DNA from: Deltaproteobacteria bacterium
Lineage (GTDB): Bacteria; Desulfobacterota; DSM-4660; Desulfatiglandales; HGW-15
Assembly: GCA_020060215.1 (NCBI GenBank)
Contig: JAGVAP010000132.1
Coordinates: 215,725 to 279,724 of the forward strand
Direction: 5' to 3'
Length of the DNA: 64,000 nucleotides
Shown one piece after another: positions 7,451 through 15,009 of the stretch. The notes beneath the pieces are model-generated. The model was given only the letters and a program-made list of their open reading frames with translations. It made no database searches and had not been told where the DNA came from. The position numbers and the translations under genes were made by a program. The stretch's first letter is position 1; the number at the start of each line of letters is the position of its first letter.

Positions 7451-10086
7451 AGACGAAAAGGCTGATTCTCATCCTTTCCATGCTCTTCCTTCTCTGCCTG
7501 ACGGCGGCAGGGGGAGTCTTCCTCTACCTCCATCGTCACCCCGAGGAAATCCAAGCCATGCTGGAGCGGTCCCTGTCCGCGGCCATTGGAGCGGATCTCA
7601 GCATCGGGAGCCTCTCCTGTTCCGCAGACCCCCTGAGCTTCTCTGCAGGTGAAATCCTGATCAGGCCCAAAGGGGGGGGCTCCGGCTCCGTTCTGAGAAT
7701 CCCCTCCCTCAGCGCGAGGATGGAACTGCAGGGTCCCCTGGGCCGCAGGACGCTCGCCATCCAGGAACTCCGCATGCCCGGATTCTCCCTCATCTTTTCC
7801 GGGGACACGGAATGGTCCGGCCCAGCCCCCGATCCCAAGCCCCCCTCCCTCGCTATGAGGGCGGCCATCCGTCTCATCGCCCTTCTTCTCTTTCGGGACA
7901 TCCGGATCGAGCGCGGCAGCATCGGAGACGGCTTTGTTCTGGCCGAATTTGAAGCGGGAAGCATCCGACTTCACCGGGTCCGCGCTGAATTCCATGCATC
8001 CCGGCCGATCGAGCTCACCTGCGGTGCGGAGGTGCGTATCCCGGGCATAGGGATGGTCGCCCATCTCCCGCAGTTGCGGATCGAGGGGTCGGGGGGCTTT
8101 TCTCCCTCCCTCCCATGGTCCGGGGATCTGGCCTTCGAGAGGGGGACCTTGAACCTCCCGGGTGTAACGTCGTCCGATCTGTCGGGCCGTGCCCATGTCG
8201 TCGTGAATCCGGGCCGGATGGACCTCGCCCTTGAGCCCCTTGACCTCGCTGCATCGTCGTTGGTCCTTTCTTTGGGAGGCCGTCGGATCGGGATGGAGGG
8301 AATCCGGGTCCGAGCACCCAGGGGTGTGGTCGACCCGGCACGGAACGAGATCTCTTTTCCCGAGCTCACCATCGACTCCTCCGTGTTCAGGGAACTGCGG
8401 GCCGGCCTTGAGTTCAACGCAAAGGAGGGTCGCGCCACGATCATGTCCGAAAAGGCGGGCCTCTGGGGAACCCTGCTGGACCTTGATCTCATCCCTTCAG
8501 GATGGCGGTTCCACGGAGAAGACGCCCTCCGGCTCGAGGCCGTCGTCGATCGGAAGGGGTGGTCTTTTTCCGGTAGCCTCGGCATTCGGGGGATGGGTTT
8601 CCAAGATCCCAGGGGCGGTTACATCGGGGAAGGGATCGGACTGAGGGCCGAATGGACAGCCAAGGCCGGCCCCGCCCGCTCGGATCTGGATCTCAAGTAC
8701 TCCGTCAAGACGGATCAGGGGGAGGTCCTGCTCGATCGGACCTATGTCGATCTGGGCAAGACCGGTTTTCACGCCTCCGGGGGTGCAACGTATGAAACCG
8801 CGGCCAGGCTCCTTCGAACGAGCATCGACGCGGGCCTGGACGGGCTCCTTTCTCTTTCGGCCCGGGGAGTCCTGGATCTCAGCCGAACGGATCCCGCCCT
8901 GAAACTGGCCGTCCATATCCCCGAAAGCCGGGTTGAACCTGTTTTCCGCCAGTTCGTGTCGGATCCCTTCAAGAAGGAGATCGCCCTCCTGAACGGGATG
9001 GATGTATCCGGCCTGTTCTCGGCGGATCTGGAACTCGGCACCGGCGATGGCTGGTTCCTGAAGGGCCGCTGCAGGCTGAACAGAGTGGATCTTTCCGCGA
9101 GAGAACCGAGCCTGAGCCTTCGGGGCGTGCGGCTCGACCTGCCCCTTCTTCTCGGGAAAGAGCCGGCTGGAAAAACCGATGGGGCTGCAAAGGGCGGTTT
9201 GTATATCGATGCCATGGAACTCCCCTTCCTCCCCCGGCAACCCCTCGATATCGAGATTGCCCGGGGGCCGAACAGCCTTTCCCTGAACGGCCCCATCACC
9301 CTGCAGGTGGAAGGCGGAGAGGTGAGGGTCGGATCCATATCCCTCACCCGGCTCGATACCCGTCCCGTGGTCCGGACCAGCCTCTCAGTGGAGGCGCTGG
9401 ACCTGGGACCGGTCCTCTCGAAGCTCTGGCCCGCTCCCCCGGGAGCGACGTTGACGGGCAGGCTGGATCCCGTCCATTTCGAGGGCGGGATTGTTTCCAG
9501 CCATGGAGAGCTCAGGGCCGGCATGTTCGGCGGGGAAGCGGTCATAGAGCACATCGGCCTCAAAGGTCTTTCCGCCTCCTCTCCCGTCCTTTCCCTCGAT
9601 GTGCGATGGGAGGACGTCTCGCTTCTCGATATGTCCAGGGACACCCCCTTCGGCCGGATCCAGGGTGTGATGAGGGGTCATATCAAGGACCTGGAGATCG
9701 TCCACTCCCAGCCCCAGCGATTCGATCTCTTTCTGGAGACCGTGGAAAAAAAAGGGGTTCCGCAGAAGATCAGTATCGATGCGGTCGACAACATCGCCCG
9801 TATCGGCGCTGGACAGAGCCCATTCATGGGTGCCGCAGGGGTCTTCTCCAAGTTTTTCAAGGAATTCGCCTACAGCAAGATCGGGATCAGGGCTTCTCTC
9901 GAAAACGACACCTTCAGGATCAACGGCACCATCAGGGAGGGCGGAGTCGAATACCTTGTAAAAAGAGGTAGCTTTTCCGGGGTAAATGTAGTAAATCAAA
10001 ACCCTGATAACCGTATAAGTTTCAAGGATATGCTCAAGAGAATCCGGAGAGTCGGCTCCTCCGGGAACGGACCGGTGATCCGCTGA
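7447..10086 (+). CDS. YdbH/AsmA-like intermembrane bridge protein
   Basis: Large (879-residue) envelope protein with one N-terminal membrane anchor (about 5-28) followed by a long periplasmic region rich in short beta-strands. This is the hallmark of AsmA/YdbH-type bridge-like lipid-transfer proteins that carry phospholipids between inner and outer membranes. Its start overlaps the stop of the upstream gene, and the next gene encodes a DUF1318/YdbL-like lipoprotein. This mirrors the E. coli ydbH-ynbE-ydbL operon and supports the YdbH reading over generic AsmA. No catalytic motif is expected. Substrate and direction of transport are not visible from sequence. Confidence 0.7.
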   Translation: MKTKRLILILSMLFLLCLTAAGGVFLYLHRHPEEIQAMLERSLSAAIGADLSIGSLSCSADPLSFSAGEILIRPKGGGSGSVLRIPSLSARMELQGPLGRRTLAIQELRMPGFSLIFSGDTEWSGPAPDPKPPSLAMRAAIRLIALLLFRDIRIERGSIGDGFVLAEFEAGSIRLHRVRAEFHASRPIELTCGAEVRIPGIGMVAHLPQLRIEGSGGFSPSLPWSGDLAFERGTLNLPGVTSSDLSGRAHVVVNPGRMDLALEPLDLAASSLVLSLGGRRIGMEGIRVRAPRGVVDPARNEISFPELTIDSSVFRELRAGLEFNAKEGRATIMSEKAGLWGTLLDLDLIPSGWRFHGEDALRLEAVVDRKGWSFSGSLGIRGMGFQDPRGGYIGEGIGLRAEWTAKAGPARSDLDLKYSVKTDQGEVLLDRTYVDLGKTGFHASGGATYETAARLLRTSIDAGLDGLLSLSARGVLDLSRTDPALKLAVHIPESRVEPVFRQFVSDPFKKEIALLNGMDVSGLFSADLELGTGDGWFLKGRCRLNRVDLSAREPSLSLRGVRLDLPLLLGKEPAGKTDGAAKGGLYIDAMELPFLPRQPLDIEIARGPNSLSLNGPITLQVEGGEVRVGSISLTRLDTRPVVRTSLSVEALDLGPVLSKLWPAPPGATLTGRLDPVHFEGGIVSSHGELRAGMFGGEAVIEHIGLKGLSASSPVLSLDVRWEDVSLLDMSRDTPFGRIQGVMRGHIKDLEIVHSQPQRFDLFLETVEKKGVPQKISIDAVDNIARIGAGQSPFMGAAGVFSKFFKEFAYSKIGIRASLENDTFRINGTIREGGVEYLVKRGSFSGVNVVNQNPDNRISFKDMLKRIRRVGSSGNGPVIR

Positions 10087-10101
10087 AAGGGAAGGACCCC
10101 T

Positions 10102-10653
10102 ATGATTGACCGCTTCCGAAAAAACCGCCTTACGCTCTTCGCCTCTCTGCTCCTCTTTGCGGTTTCGTGCGTGACCATCAACATCTACTTCCCCGCAGAA
10201 AAGGTGGAATCGGTAGCGGGCGAGATCGTCCAGGATGTGCGAGGGCAAGGGGGCGAAGTGAAGAGCCCCCGTCCCGGAGACGACAGACGATCCCTTCTCG
10301 GACGAGTACTCCTCGCCCTTCTGCCCTCCGAGGCATGGGCGCAGACCGAGACGACCGTCTCCAACCCGACCATCAGGGCATTGAAAGACCGGCTCAGGAG
10401 CAACTTCGCCGCGATGAAACCCTACTACCAAGAGGGCCTCCTCCGCGAGGGCAACGACGGGTATGTGCTCCCCGGTGATACCGGCGGACTGGGTCTCAAG
10501 GAGAGGAGAGACGTGAAAGCCCTGGTGGATTCAGAGAATCAGACCCGAAGGCAGCTTTATGAAGAGGTGGCCCGCGCCCTCAAGATCGATCCCGGCCAGG
10601 TGGGCCGGATCGCCGAAATCTTTTCAAAGGAGTGGCAGAAGTCGGTAAGGTAG
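10102..10653 (+). CDS. YdbL-like (DUF1318) lipoprotein with a YnbE-like N-terminal segment
   Basis: The 183-residue product begins with a basic n-region and hydrophobic core ending in the lipobox AVSC. The first residues of the mature protein, CVTINIYFPAEKVE, resemble the beta-strand that the small lipoprotein YnbE uses to cap YdbH. A linker of about 60 residues follows, then a DUF1318/YdbL-like C-terminal domain (LKERRDVKALVDSENQTRR). It is 15 nt downstream of the YdbH-like gene and almost certainly in the same operon. In E. coli the YnbE and YdbL functions are separate proteins; here they may be joined in one chain. That fusion is my inference. Confidence 0.65.
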   Translation: MIDRFRKNRLTLFASLLLFAVSCVTINIYFPAEKVESVAGEIVQDVRGQGGEVKSPRPGDDRRSLLGRVLLALLPSEAWAQTETTVSNPTIRALKDRLRSNFAAMKPYYQEGLLREGNDGYVLPGDTGGLGLKERRDVKALVDSENQTRRQLYEEVARALKIDPGQVGRIAEIFSKEWQKSVR

Positions 10654-10719
10654 TCGTTCAGCCACAGCGCTTCTCCTCTTTGCGGCTGTAGCGTCTTCGC
10701 TGCCGGTCCGGTTTTCCCT

Positions 10720-11430
10720 ATGGACAAGATAGAACCACAGATCTACGACCGCTACATCAAGGCCCTCATGGACATCAGCCAGGCGATCACCTCCGACCTG
10801 TACCTGGAGGATATCCTGAAGCTCATCGTCATGGTGACGGCCAAGGTCACAGGCGTGGAGATCTGCTCCTTGTGGCTCATCGACGAAACCGAGACGCCCA
10901 GAAAGATCCGTCTCAAGGCCACGCAGGCGATCGACCAGGAATACGTCAAGGACCGGTCCCTCAACATGAACGAAGGAATCGTCGGTTACGTGGCCTCCAA
11001 CAACAAGCCCCTGATCCTTAAGAACGTGCTGCAGGAACCCCTATTTAAAGAGAAAGAAATGGCACGGAAGCTGGGCCTCGTCTCGATGGTCAGCGTCCCG
11101 ATGCATGTGAAGGACGATCGTGTGATCGGAGTTCTCAACTGCTTCACCGCGGAGCCCCACGATTTCTCGGAGATGGAGGTAAACCTGATCACGACCGTCG
11201 CCAACCAGGCGGCGATCGCCATCGAGAATACCCGCCTCATCGTCAGGACCAAGGTAATCGAAGAAGAGCTCGCCACGAGGAAGCTGATCGAAAGGGCCAA
11301 GGAGATCCTGATGGTGAAGAAGAATCTCCCCGCCGACAAGGCCTTCCGGTGGATGCAGAAGAAGAGCATGGACAACCGGAAATCCATGCGCGAGATCGCC
11401 GAGGCCCTGATCATCTCACAAGACCTCTGA
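10720..11430 (+). CDS. GAF-ANTAR domain RNA-binding antiterminator
   Basis: Cytoplasmic regulator of 236 residues. A GAF sensory domain (about 15-165) is followed by a coiled linker and an ANTAR three-helix RNA-binding domain (about 180-232; ATRKLIERAKEILM and ALI-type helices). ANTAR dimers bind paired hexaloop hairpins in mRNA leaders and block transcription termination, often of nitrogen genes. A matching leader structure lies immediately downstream (11517-11646), ahead of a glutamate-synthase-like gene, so that gene is the obvious target. The GAF ligand is unknown. There is no receiver domain, so signalling is probably by small-molecule binding. The ribosome site is weak. Confidence 0.88.
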   Translation: MDKIEPQIYDRYIKALMDISQAITSDLYLEDILKLIVMVTAKVTGVEICSLWLIDETETPRKIRLKATQAIDQEYVKDRSLNMNEGIVGYVASNNKPLILKNVLQEPLFKEKEMARKLGLVSMVSVPMHVKDDRVIGVLNCFTAEPHDFSEMEVNLITTVANQAAIAIENTRLIVRTKVIEEELATRKLIERAKEILMVKKNLPADKAFRWMQKKSMDNRKSMREIAEALIISQDL

Positions 11431-11516
11431 TCTTGCCTGAAAACCCCGGGGTGCAAGGCAGTCATCGCACTCCTTCAGTGACACTAAATTTTATCCGGGT
11501 TTTTCAGAATAAGGCC

Positions 11517-11545
11517 TTGACACCCCACAGAACCTCTCCTATAAA
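11517..11545 (+). promoter_or_regulatory. strong sigma-70 promoter of the glutamate-synthase-like gene
   Basis: TTGACA (11517-11522), 17-nt spacer, TATAAA (11540-11545). Transcription is predicted to begin near 11552, giving a leader of about 147 nt that contains the ANTAR-type hairpins and a terminator before the start codon at 11699. Confidence 0.8.
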
Positions 11546-11557
11546 ATAGGTTAGTTA

Positions 11558-11646
11558 TTTAGCAGAGCTAAAAAGCGCACAAAGGCGTGTGTTTTGAGCA
11601 GCAGACGAAGGCGTCTTTCCGGTCGGGGGAAGGCGCTTTTTTTTTC
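11558..11646 (+). promoter_or_regulatory. ANTAR-type leader attenuator (two hexaloop hairpins plus overlapping terminator)
   Basis: Hairpin P1: arms 11572-11580 and 11587-11595 (9 bp including G-U pairs) close a six-base loop AAAGGC with A1 and G4, the signature of ANTAR targets. Hairpin P2: AGAC (11603-11606) pairs with GTCT (11613-11616) around the loop GAAGGC (11607-11612); G4 is kept, but position 1 is G, not A. An intrinsic terminator follows: arms 11611-11620 and 11627-11636 (10 bp, extendable to 13), then nine T residues (11637-11645). The terminator's left arm reuses the P2 loop and right arm, so P2 and the terminator exclude each other. A small extra hairpin (TTTAGC/GCTAAA) lies at 11558-11572. 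Confidence 0.78.
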
Positions 11647-11698
11647 CTCCCCGGAGCAGAAATCATCCCTTCAAAAGATTTCATTCAGGAGGATTACC

Positions 11699-13354
11699 AT
11701 GATGCGCTTTGACAAGAGTAACGACGTCCTTGGAACCGTAAACAGGGGGAACCCGACCGAATCGAGTCTCTGCACCCTCTGCAGGGCGGACTGCCAGGGC
11801 AGGTGCGAGACCTGGCTCTCCAGCCTCGTCGGGCGCAAACTGCTCTACCCCCGGAGCTACGGGATCGTGACCGCCGGCGCCAACAACACCACGCACGTGG
11901 GGGTTTCGTACAACTCCTTGAGGGTCCAGGGATACGCCTATGGCGCCCACGGTCTTTCCCAGGGCCTGACCAACAACGCGGACGACTGCATCTTCCCCAA
12001 CGTGAGCCTCGAAACCGAGTTCGGGAATGTGATGAAGACGAAGGCGCGCATCCCGCTGATGACCGGCGCCCTCGGCTCCACGTTCGTAGCGGCCAAGTAC
12101 TGGGATTCCTTTGCCGTAGGCGGGGCACTGGTGGGCATTCCCGTCGTCATCGGCGAGAACGTCGTGGGCGTGGACCGCGAATCCACCATCGTCCCGGGCG
12201 AAAAGAGGAAGGGAAAGATCAGGGTCTCTCCCGAGCTCGACCGGCGCATCCAGACCTATCTGCGCTACTTTGACGGCTACGGCGCCATCATCGTCCAGCT
12301 CAATGTGGAAGATACGCGCAACGGTGTCGCCGAATACGTGGTCGACAAGTACGGGGACAAATGCATCATCGAGCTGAAATGGGGACAGGGCGCCAAGGAC
12401 ATCGGCGGTGAGATCCAGGTGACCAGCCTCGACTACGCGATCTTCCTCAAGGAGAGGGGCTATGTGGTGGATCCGGATCCGACCAAGCCGGAGGTCAAGA
12501 AGGCCTTTGAAGAGGGTTCCATCAAGTCCTTTGCAAGGCACAGCCGGCTGGGCGGCACCAACCTGGATACCGTCGCACAGGTCCGACAGGACTTCATGGC
12601 CGGTGTCGACTATCTGAGATCCATCGGTTTCAAACGGGTCACCCTCAAGACCGGCTCGTACGGCATGGAAGAACTGGCCATGGCGATCAGGTTTGCCACC
12701 GACGCCAAGCTGGATCTTCTCACGATCGACGGCTCGGGCGGCGGCACAGGCATGAGCCCCTGGAACATGATGCAGAGCTGGGGCGTGCCCTCGATCATCC
12801 TCCATTCCAAGGCCTACGAGTATGCGGGCATCCTGGCGGCCAAGGGGCTGAAGGTGGTGGACATGTCCTTTGCCGGCGGCTTCGCCCTCGAAGACCACAT
12901 CTTCAAGGGCCTCGCGCTGGGCGCGCCGTTTACGAAGCTCATCTGCATGGGCCGCGGCATCATGGTCCCCGGTTTCGTGGGCTCCAATATCCAGGGGGCG
13001 CTCAACCCCGACCAGAAGGCGGCGGTCAACGGCCACTGGTCGGAACTGCCCAAGTCCGTAAGAGAGGTCGGGAGCTCCGCCAAGGAGATCTTCGCTTCCT
13101 ACTTCGACGTGGAGAAGAAGGTGGGAAAGGATGAGATGAAGAAGATTCCTTACGGCGCCATCGCCTTCTACACGCTTGCGGACAAACTCGCCTGCGGTCT
13201 TCAGCAGCTCCTGGCCGGCGCCCGGAAGTTCTCGGTCACGAAGATCGCCAGGACCGACCTCATGTCCGGCAACCGGGAGACCGCCAAAGAAACCGGCATC
13301 CCCCACGTTGCAGACGTGAACGACGAGAGCGCAAGGAAGATCCTGAACTCGTGA
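11699..13354 (+). CDS. FMN-binding glutamate synthase family protein (GltB domain-2-like)
   Basis: Stand-alone 551-residue relative of the FMN/synthase domain of glutamate synthase, a TIM-barrel flavoprotein. Signatures are MTGALGSTF, KWGQGAKDIGGE and GSGGGTGMSPWNMM. It lacks the glutaminase domain and the C-terminal GXGXG helix of full GltB. An unusual N-terminal Cys cluster, CTLCRADCQGRC, could bind an Fe-S centre and feed electrons to FMN. The start is set at the ATG at 11699 because AGGAGG (11687-11692) lies 6 nt before it; the open frame extends further but through the terminator hairpin. Probably switched on by the adjacent ANTAR protein. The exact reaction is uncertain. Confidence 0.85.
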   Translation: MMRFDKSNDVLGTVNRGNPTESSLCTLCRADCQGRCETWLSSLVGRKLLYPRSYGIVTAGANNTTHVGVSYNSLRVQGYAYGAHGLSQGLTNNADDCIFPNVSLETEFGNVMKTKARIPLMTGALGSTFVAAKYWDSFAVGGALVGIPVVIGENVVGVDRESTIVPGEKRKGKIRVSPELDRRIQTYLRYFDGYGAIIVQLNVEDTRNGVAEYVVDKYGDKCIIELKWGQGAKDIGGEIQVTSLDYAIFLKERGYVVDPDPTKPEVKKAFEEGSIKSFARHSRLGGTNLDTVAQVRQDFMAGVDYLRSIGFKRVTLKTGSYGMEELAMAIRFATDAKLDLLTIDGSGGGTGMSPWNMMQSWGVPSIILHSKAYEYAGILAAKGLKVVDMSFAGGFALEDHIFKGLALGAPFTKLICMGRGIMVPGFVGSNIQGALNPDQKAAVNGHWSELPKSVREVGSSAKEIFASYFDVEKKVGKDEMKKIPYGAIAFYTLADKLACGLQQLLAGARKFSVTKIARTDLMSGNRETAKETGIPHVADVNDESARKILNS

Positions 13355-13370
13355 GGTGCTCCATTCGATG

Positions 13371-13408
13371 AAAGGCCCGCTCCTTCCCCGGGAGGGAGCG
13401 GGCCTTTT
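13371..13408 (+). terminator. intrinsic terminator after the glutamate-synthase-like gene
   Basis: An 11-bp GC-rich stem (GGCCCGCTCC paired with GGAGCGGGCC) with an 11-nt loop is followed by TTTT, 17 nt past the stop codon. Confidence 0.85.
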
Positions 13409-13415
13409 CAGTTCG

Positions 13416-13448
13416 AATGGATGGGTTTCGCTCCGCCCCTCCCATCCT
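13416..13448. repeat. partial copy of the GGATGGGT MITE-like repeat
   Basis: Matches the right half of the elements at 53979-54079 and 56760-56847 (GAATGGATGGGTTTCGCT..., ending in CCCATCCT). Only one terminus is present, so it is probably a decayed or solo end. Confidence 0.6.
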
Positions 13449-13490
13449 CACAAATCCGGATTTCTGCAGCGTCCGGCTTAACGTCCGCTG

Positions 13491-14789
13491 TCAACGAATC
13501 TTCACCCAGAGCAGACGGGCGACGGAAGGCCCTGGATTCTTCCATTGGCTGGGCATCTCCGAGGTAAGATAGATCACGTCCCCGGGTCGAACCGTATACA
13601 CGGTCTTCTCCATCTTGACCTGAAGCACCCCGCTGAGCAGGTAGCCCATCTCCTCTCCCTTGTGGAGAAAGAAGTGGGCGGGGATTTCTCTCTTGGGCTG
13701 GACCTCCAGGAGGAGGGGCTCCGCCTTCTGTTCGAAGTCCAGCGGGGTAAGCGACTTGGCGGAGACCGCTTCCTCCGGGAGTCCATGGAGCTTTACCTCT
13801 ACCGCCTCCGCCGCCGGGAAAATGACCCGGTTCCTGATTTCCCCCTTTTCCTGAAAGAGGGAGCTCACCTCGACCGTGAGGACCTCCGCTATCTTGATCA
13901 GCCCCGGAAGAGACGGGTAGATCATGTTGCTCTCGATCTGCGAGATGGTGCTCGGGGTCACCCCCACGAGTTTCGCCAGATCGGTCTGGGAGATCCCCCT
14001 CTTGGTCCGCAGCTCCTTCAGCCGGAGTCCCAGGTCCAGTCGGCCGATGGTCCTCCTGTCATGATCAAAGGTCACGTTCAGATCCTTGGTCCAGTAGCTG
14101 TAAGGTTTGTTCAGGGTGTCGAGATCCCGCTTCTCGGCCTTGATGATCATGAGGGAAGTCGTCCCCCTTCGGACAGACAAGTCGACGGCCACCTGCGCGA
14201 TCTGGTTGATCTGCGCCCGCAACCGCTGTGAGTGCGCGCGCTTCTCCATGATCCAGTACGCAACGGTGCTCAGCTCGTACAAGCGGGGACAGGAATGGGA
14301 GTAGAAATTCAGGATCTGCTCCTCCCCGCCCCAGATCTCCTGCATCCCGGTCAGGCTTTCGAAGACGAAGCGGACGTCGCCCTGCAGCGATGAGTGAACC
14401 GAATAGAGCTCCTCAATCACCTGCTCCGGTTCCCGGGGCTTTTGAACGGTGATGAACCTGCATGGGGGCGCCTCCTTCCGTTCTTCGTAAAACTTCAGGA
14501 AAACGGGAGTCCCGCCCCCCTTCCCGTAGGTAAAGCAGTCCATGATCGTGAGCATGGGGTTGTCGGCCAGTGTGCCGAGCTGGTCCAGCAGGTTCTTCGG
14601 GGAACGATCGAAGCTGAGATAGACGATGGGTTTGGACTGGGCCTGAGAAGCGAGGATGAAACTCATGCAGAAGACCATGGCGAGACTGCCCGCGTCGTCG
14701 TGCCATACGACGTTGTCGCCGATAAACAATCCGCCCAGGAGCCGGTCCAGCTGGCTCACACCTGAAGTTACGCGAGCTCTTTCGGTCAT
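13491..14789 (-). CDS. KaiC-like domain / XRE helix-turn-helix / cupin regulator
   Basis: The 432-residue product has three parts. Residues 1-240 resemble the RecA/KaiC ATPase fold (GVSQLDRLLGGLFIGDNVVW), but the Walker A loop is degenerate: the usual G-x4-GK-T/S is replaced by WHDDAGSL, so ATP hydrolysis is doubtful. Residues about 255-315 form an XRE-type helix-turn-helix (GISQTDLAKLVGVTPSTISQIE). Residues about 355-430 are a C-terminal cupin (PAHFFLHKGEEMGYLLSG). XRE-cupin proteins usually sense small metabolites; the fused KaiC-like part is uncommon. It is convergent with the glutamate-synthase-like gene and divergent from the PEP-binding protein gene. No target is visible. Confidence 0.75.
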   Translation of the reverse strand: MTERARVTSGVSQLDRLLGGLFIGDNVVWHDDAGSLAMVFCMSFILASQAQSKPIVYLSFDRSPKNLLDQLGTLADNPMLTIMDCFTYGKGGGTPVFLKFYEERKEAPPCRFITVQKPREPEQVIEELYSVHSSLQGDVRFVFESLTGMQEIWGGEEQILNFYSHSCPRLYELSTVAYWIMEKRAHSQRLRAQINQIAQVAVDLSVRRGTTSLMIIKAEKRDLDTLNKPYSYWTKDLNVTFDHDRRTIGRLDLGLRLKELRTKRGISQTDLAKLVGVTPSTISQIESNMIYPSLPGLIKIAEVLTVEVSSLFQEKGEIRNRVIFPAAEAVEVKLHGLPEEAVSAKSLTPLDFEQKAEPLLLEVQPKREIPAHFFLHKGEEMGYLLSGVLQVKMEKTVYTVRPGDVIYLTSEMPSQWKNPGPSVARLLWVKIR

Positions 14790-14831
14790 GGTTGGAGATC
14801 CCTGATTCGTATTGCCCTTTTCGGCATGATC

Positions 14832-14860
14832 AAGCTATCGGAAGGGGTCCCCGAAGTCAA
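14832..14860 (-). promoter_or_regulatory. sigma-70 promoter of the KaiC-like/XRE/cupin gene
   Basis: Minus-strand TTGACT (14860-14855), 17-nt spacer, TAGCTT (14837-14832). Predicted transcription start is near 14825, about 35 nt upstream of the start codon at 14789. Confidence 0.65.
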
Positions 14861-14974
14861 GGAGGACATCGGGCTGGACATGCAGGGATTTCTCCCTTCG
14901 TTCGGGCGTGCCGCGCCGACGAGGTCGGCCGTGTCTTGCTCGGCGGCAGGGCTCCGGCAGCGGTTCGGCGCGGT

Positions 14975-15003
14975 TTGACAAGCCGGCGGCATGTGCCTAA
15001 GAT
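14975..15003 (+). promoter_or_regulatory. sigma-70 promoter giving a leaderless transcript
   Basis: TTGACA (14975-14980), exactly 17 nt, TAAGAT (14998-15003). Only six bases separate the -10 hexamer from the ATG at 15010, so the A of the start codon is at or next to +1. No Shine-Dalgarno sequence is present. Confidence 0.75.
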
Positions 15004-15009
15004 AGTTAC

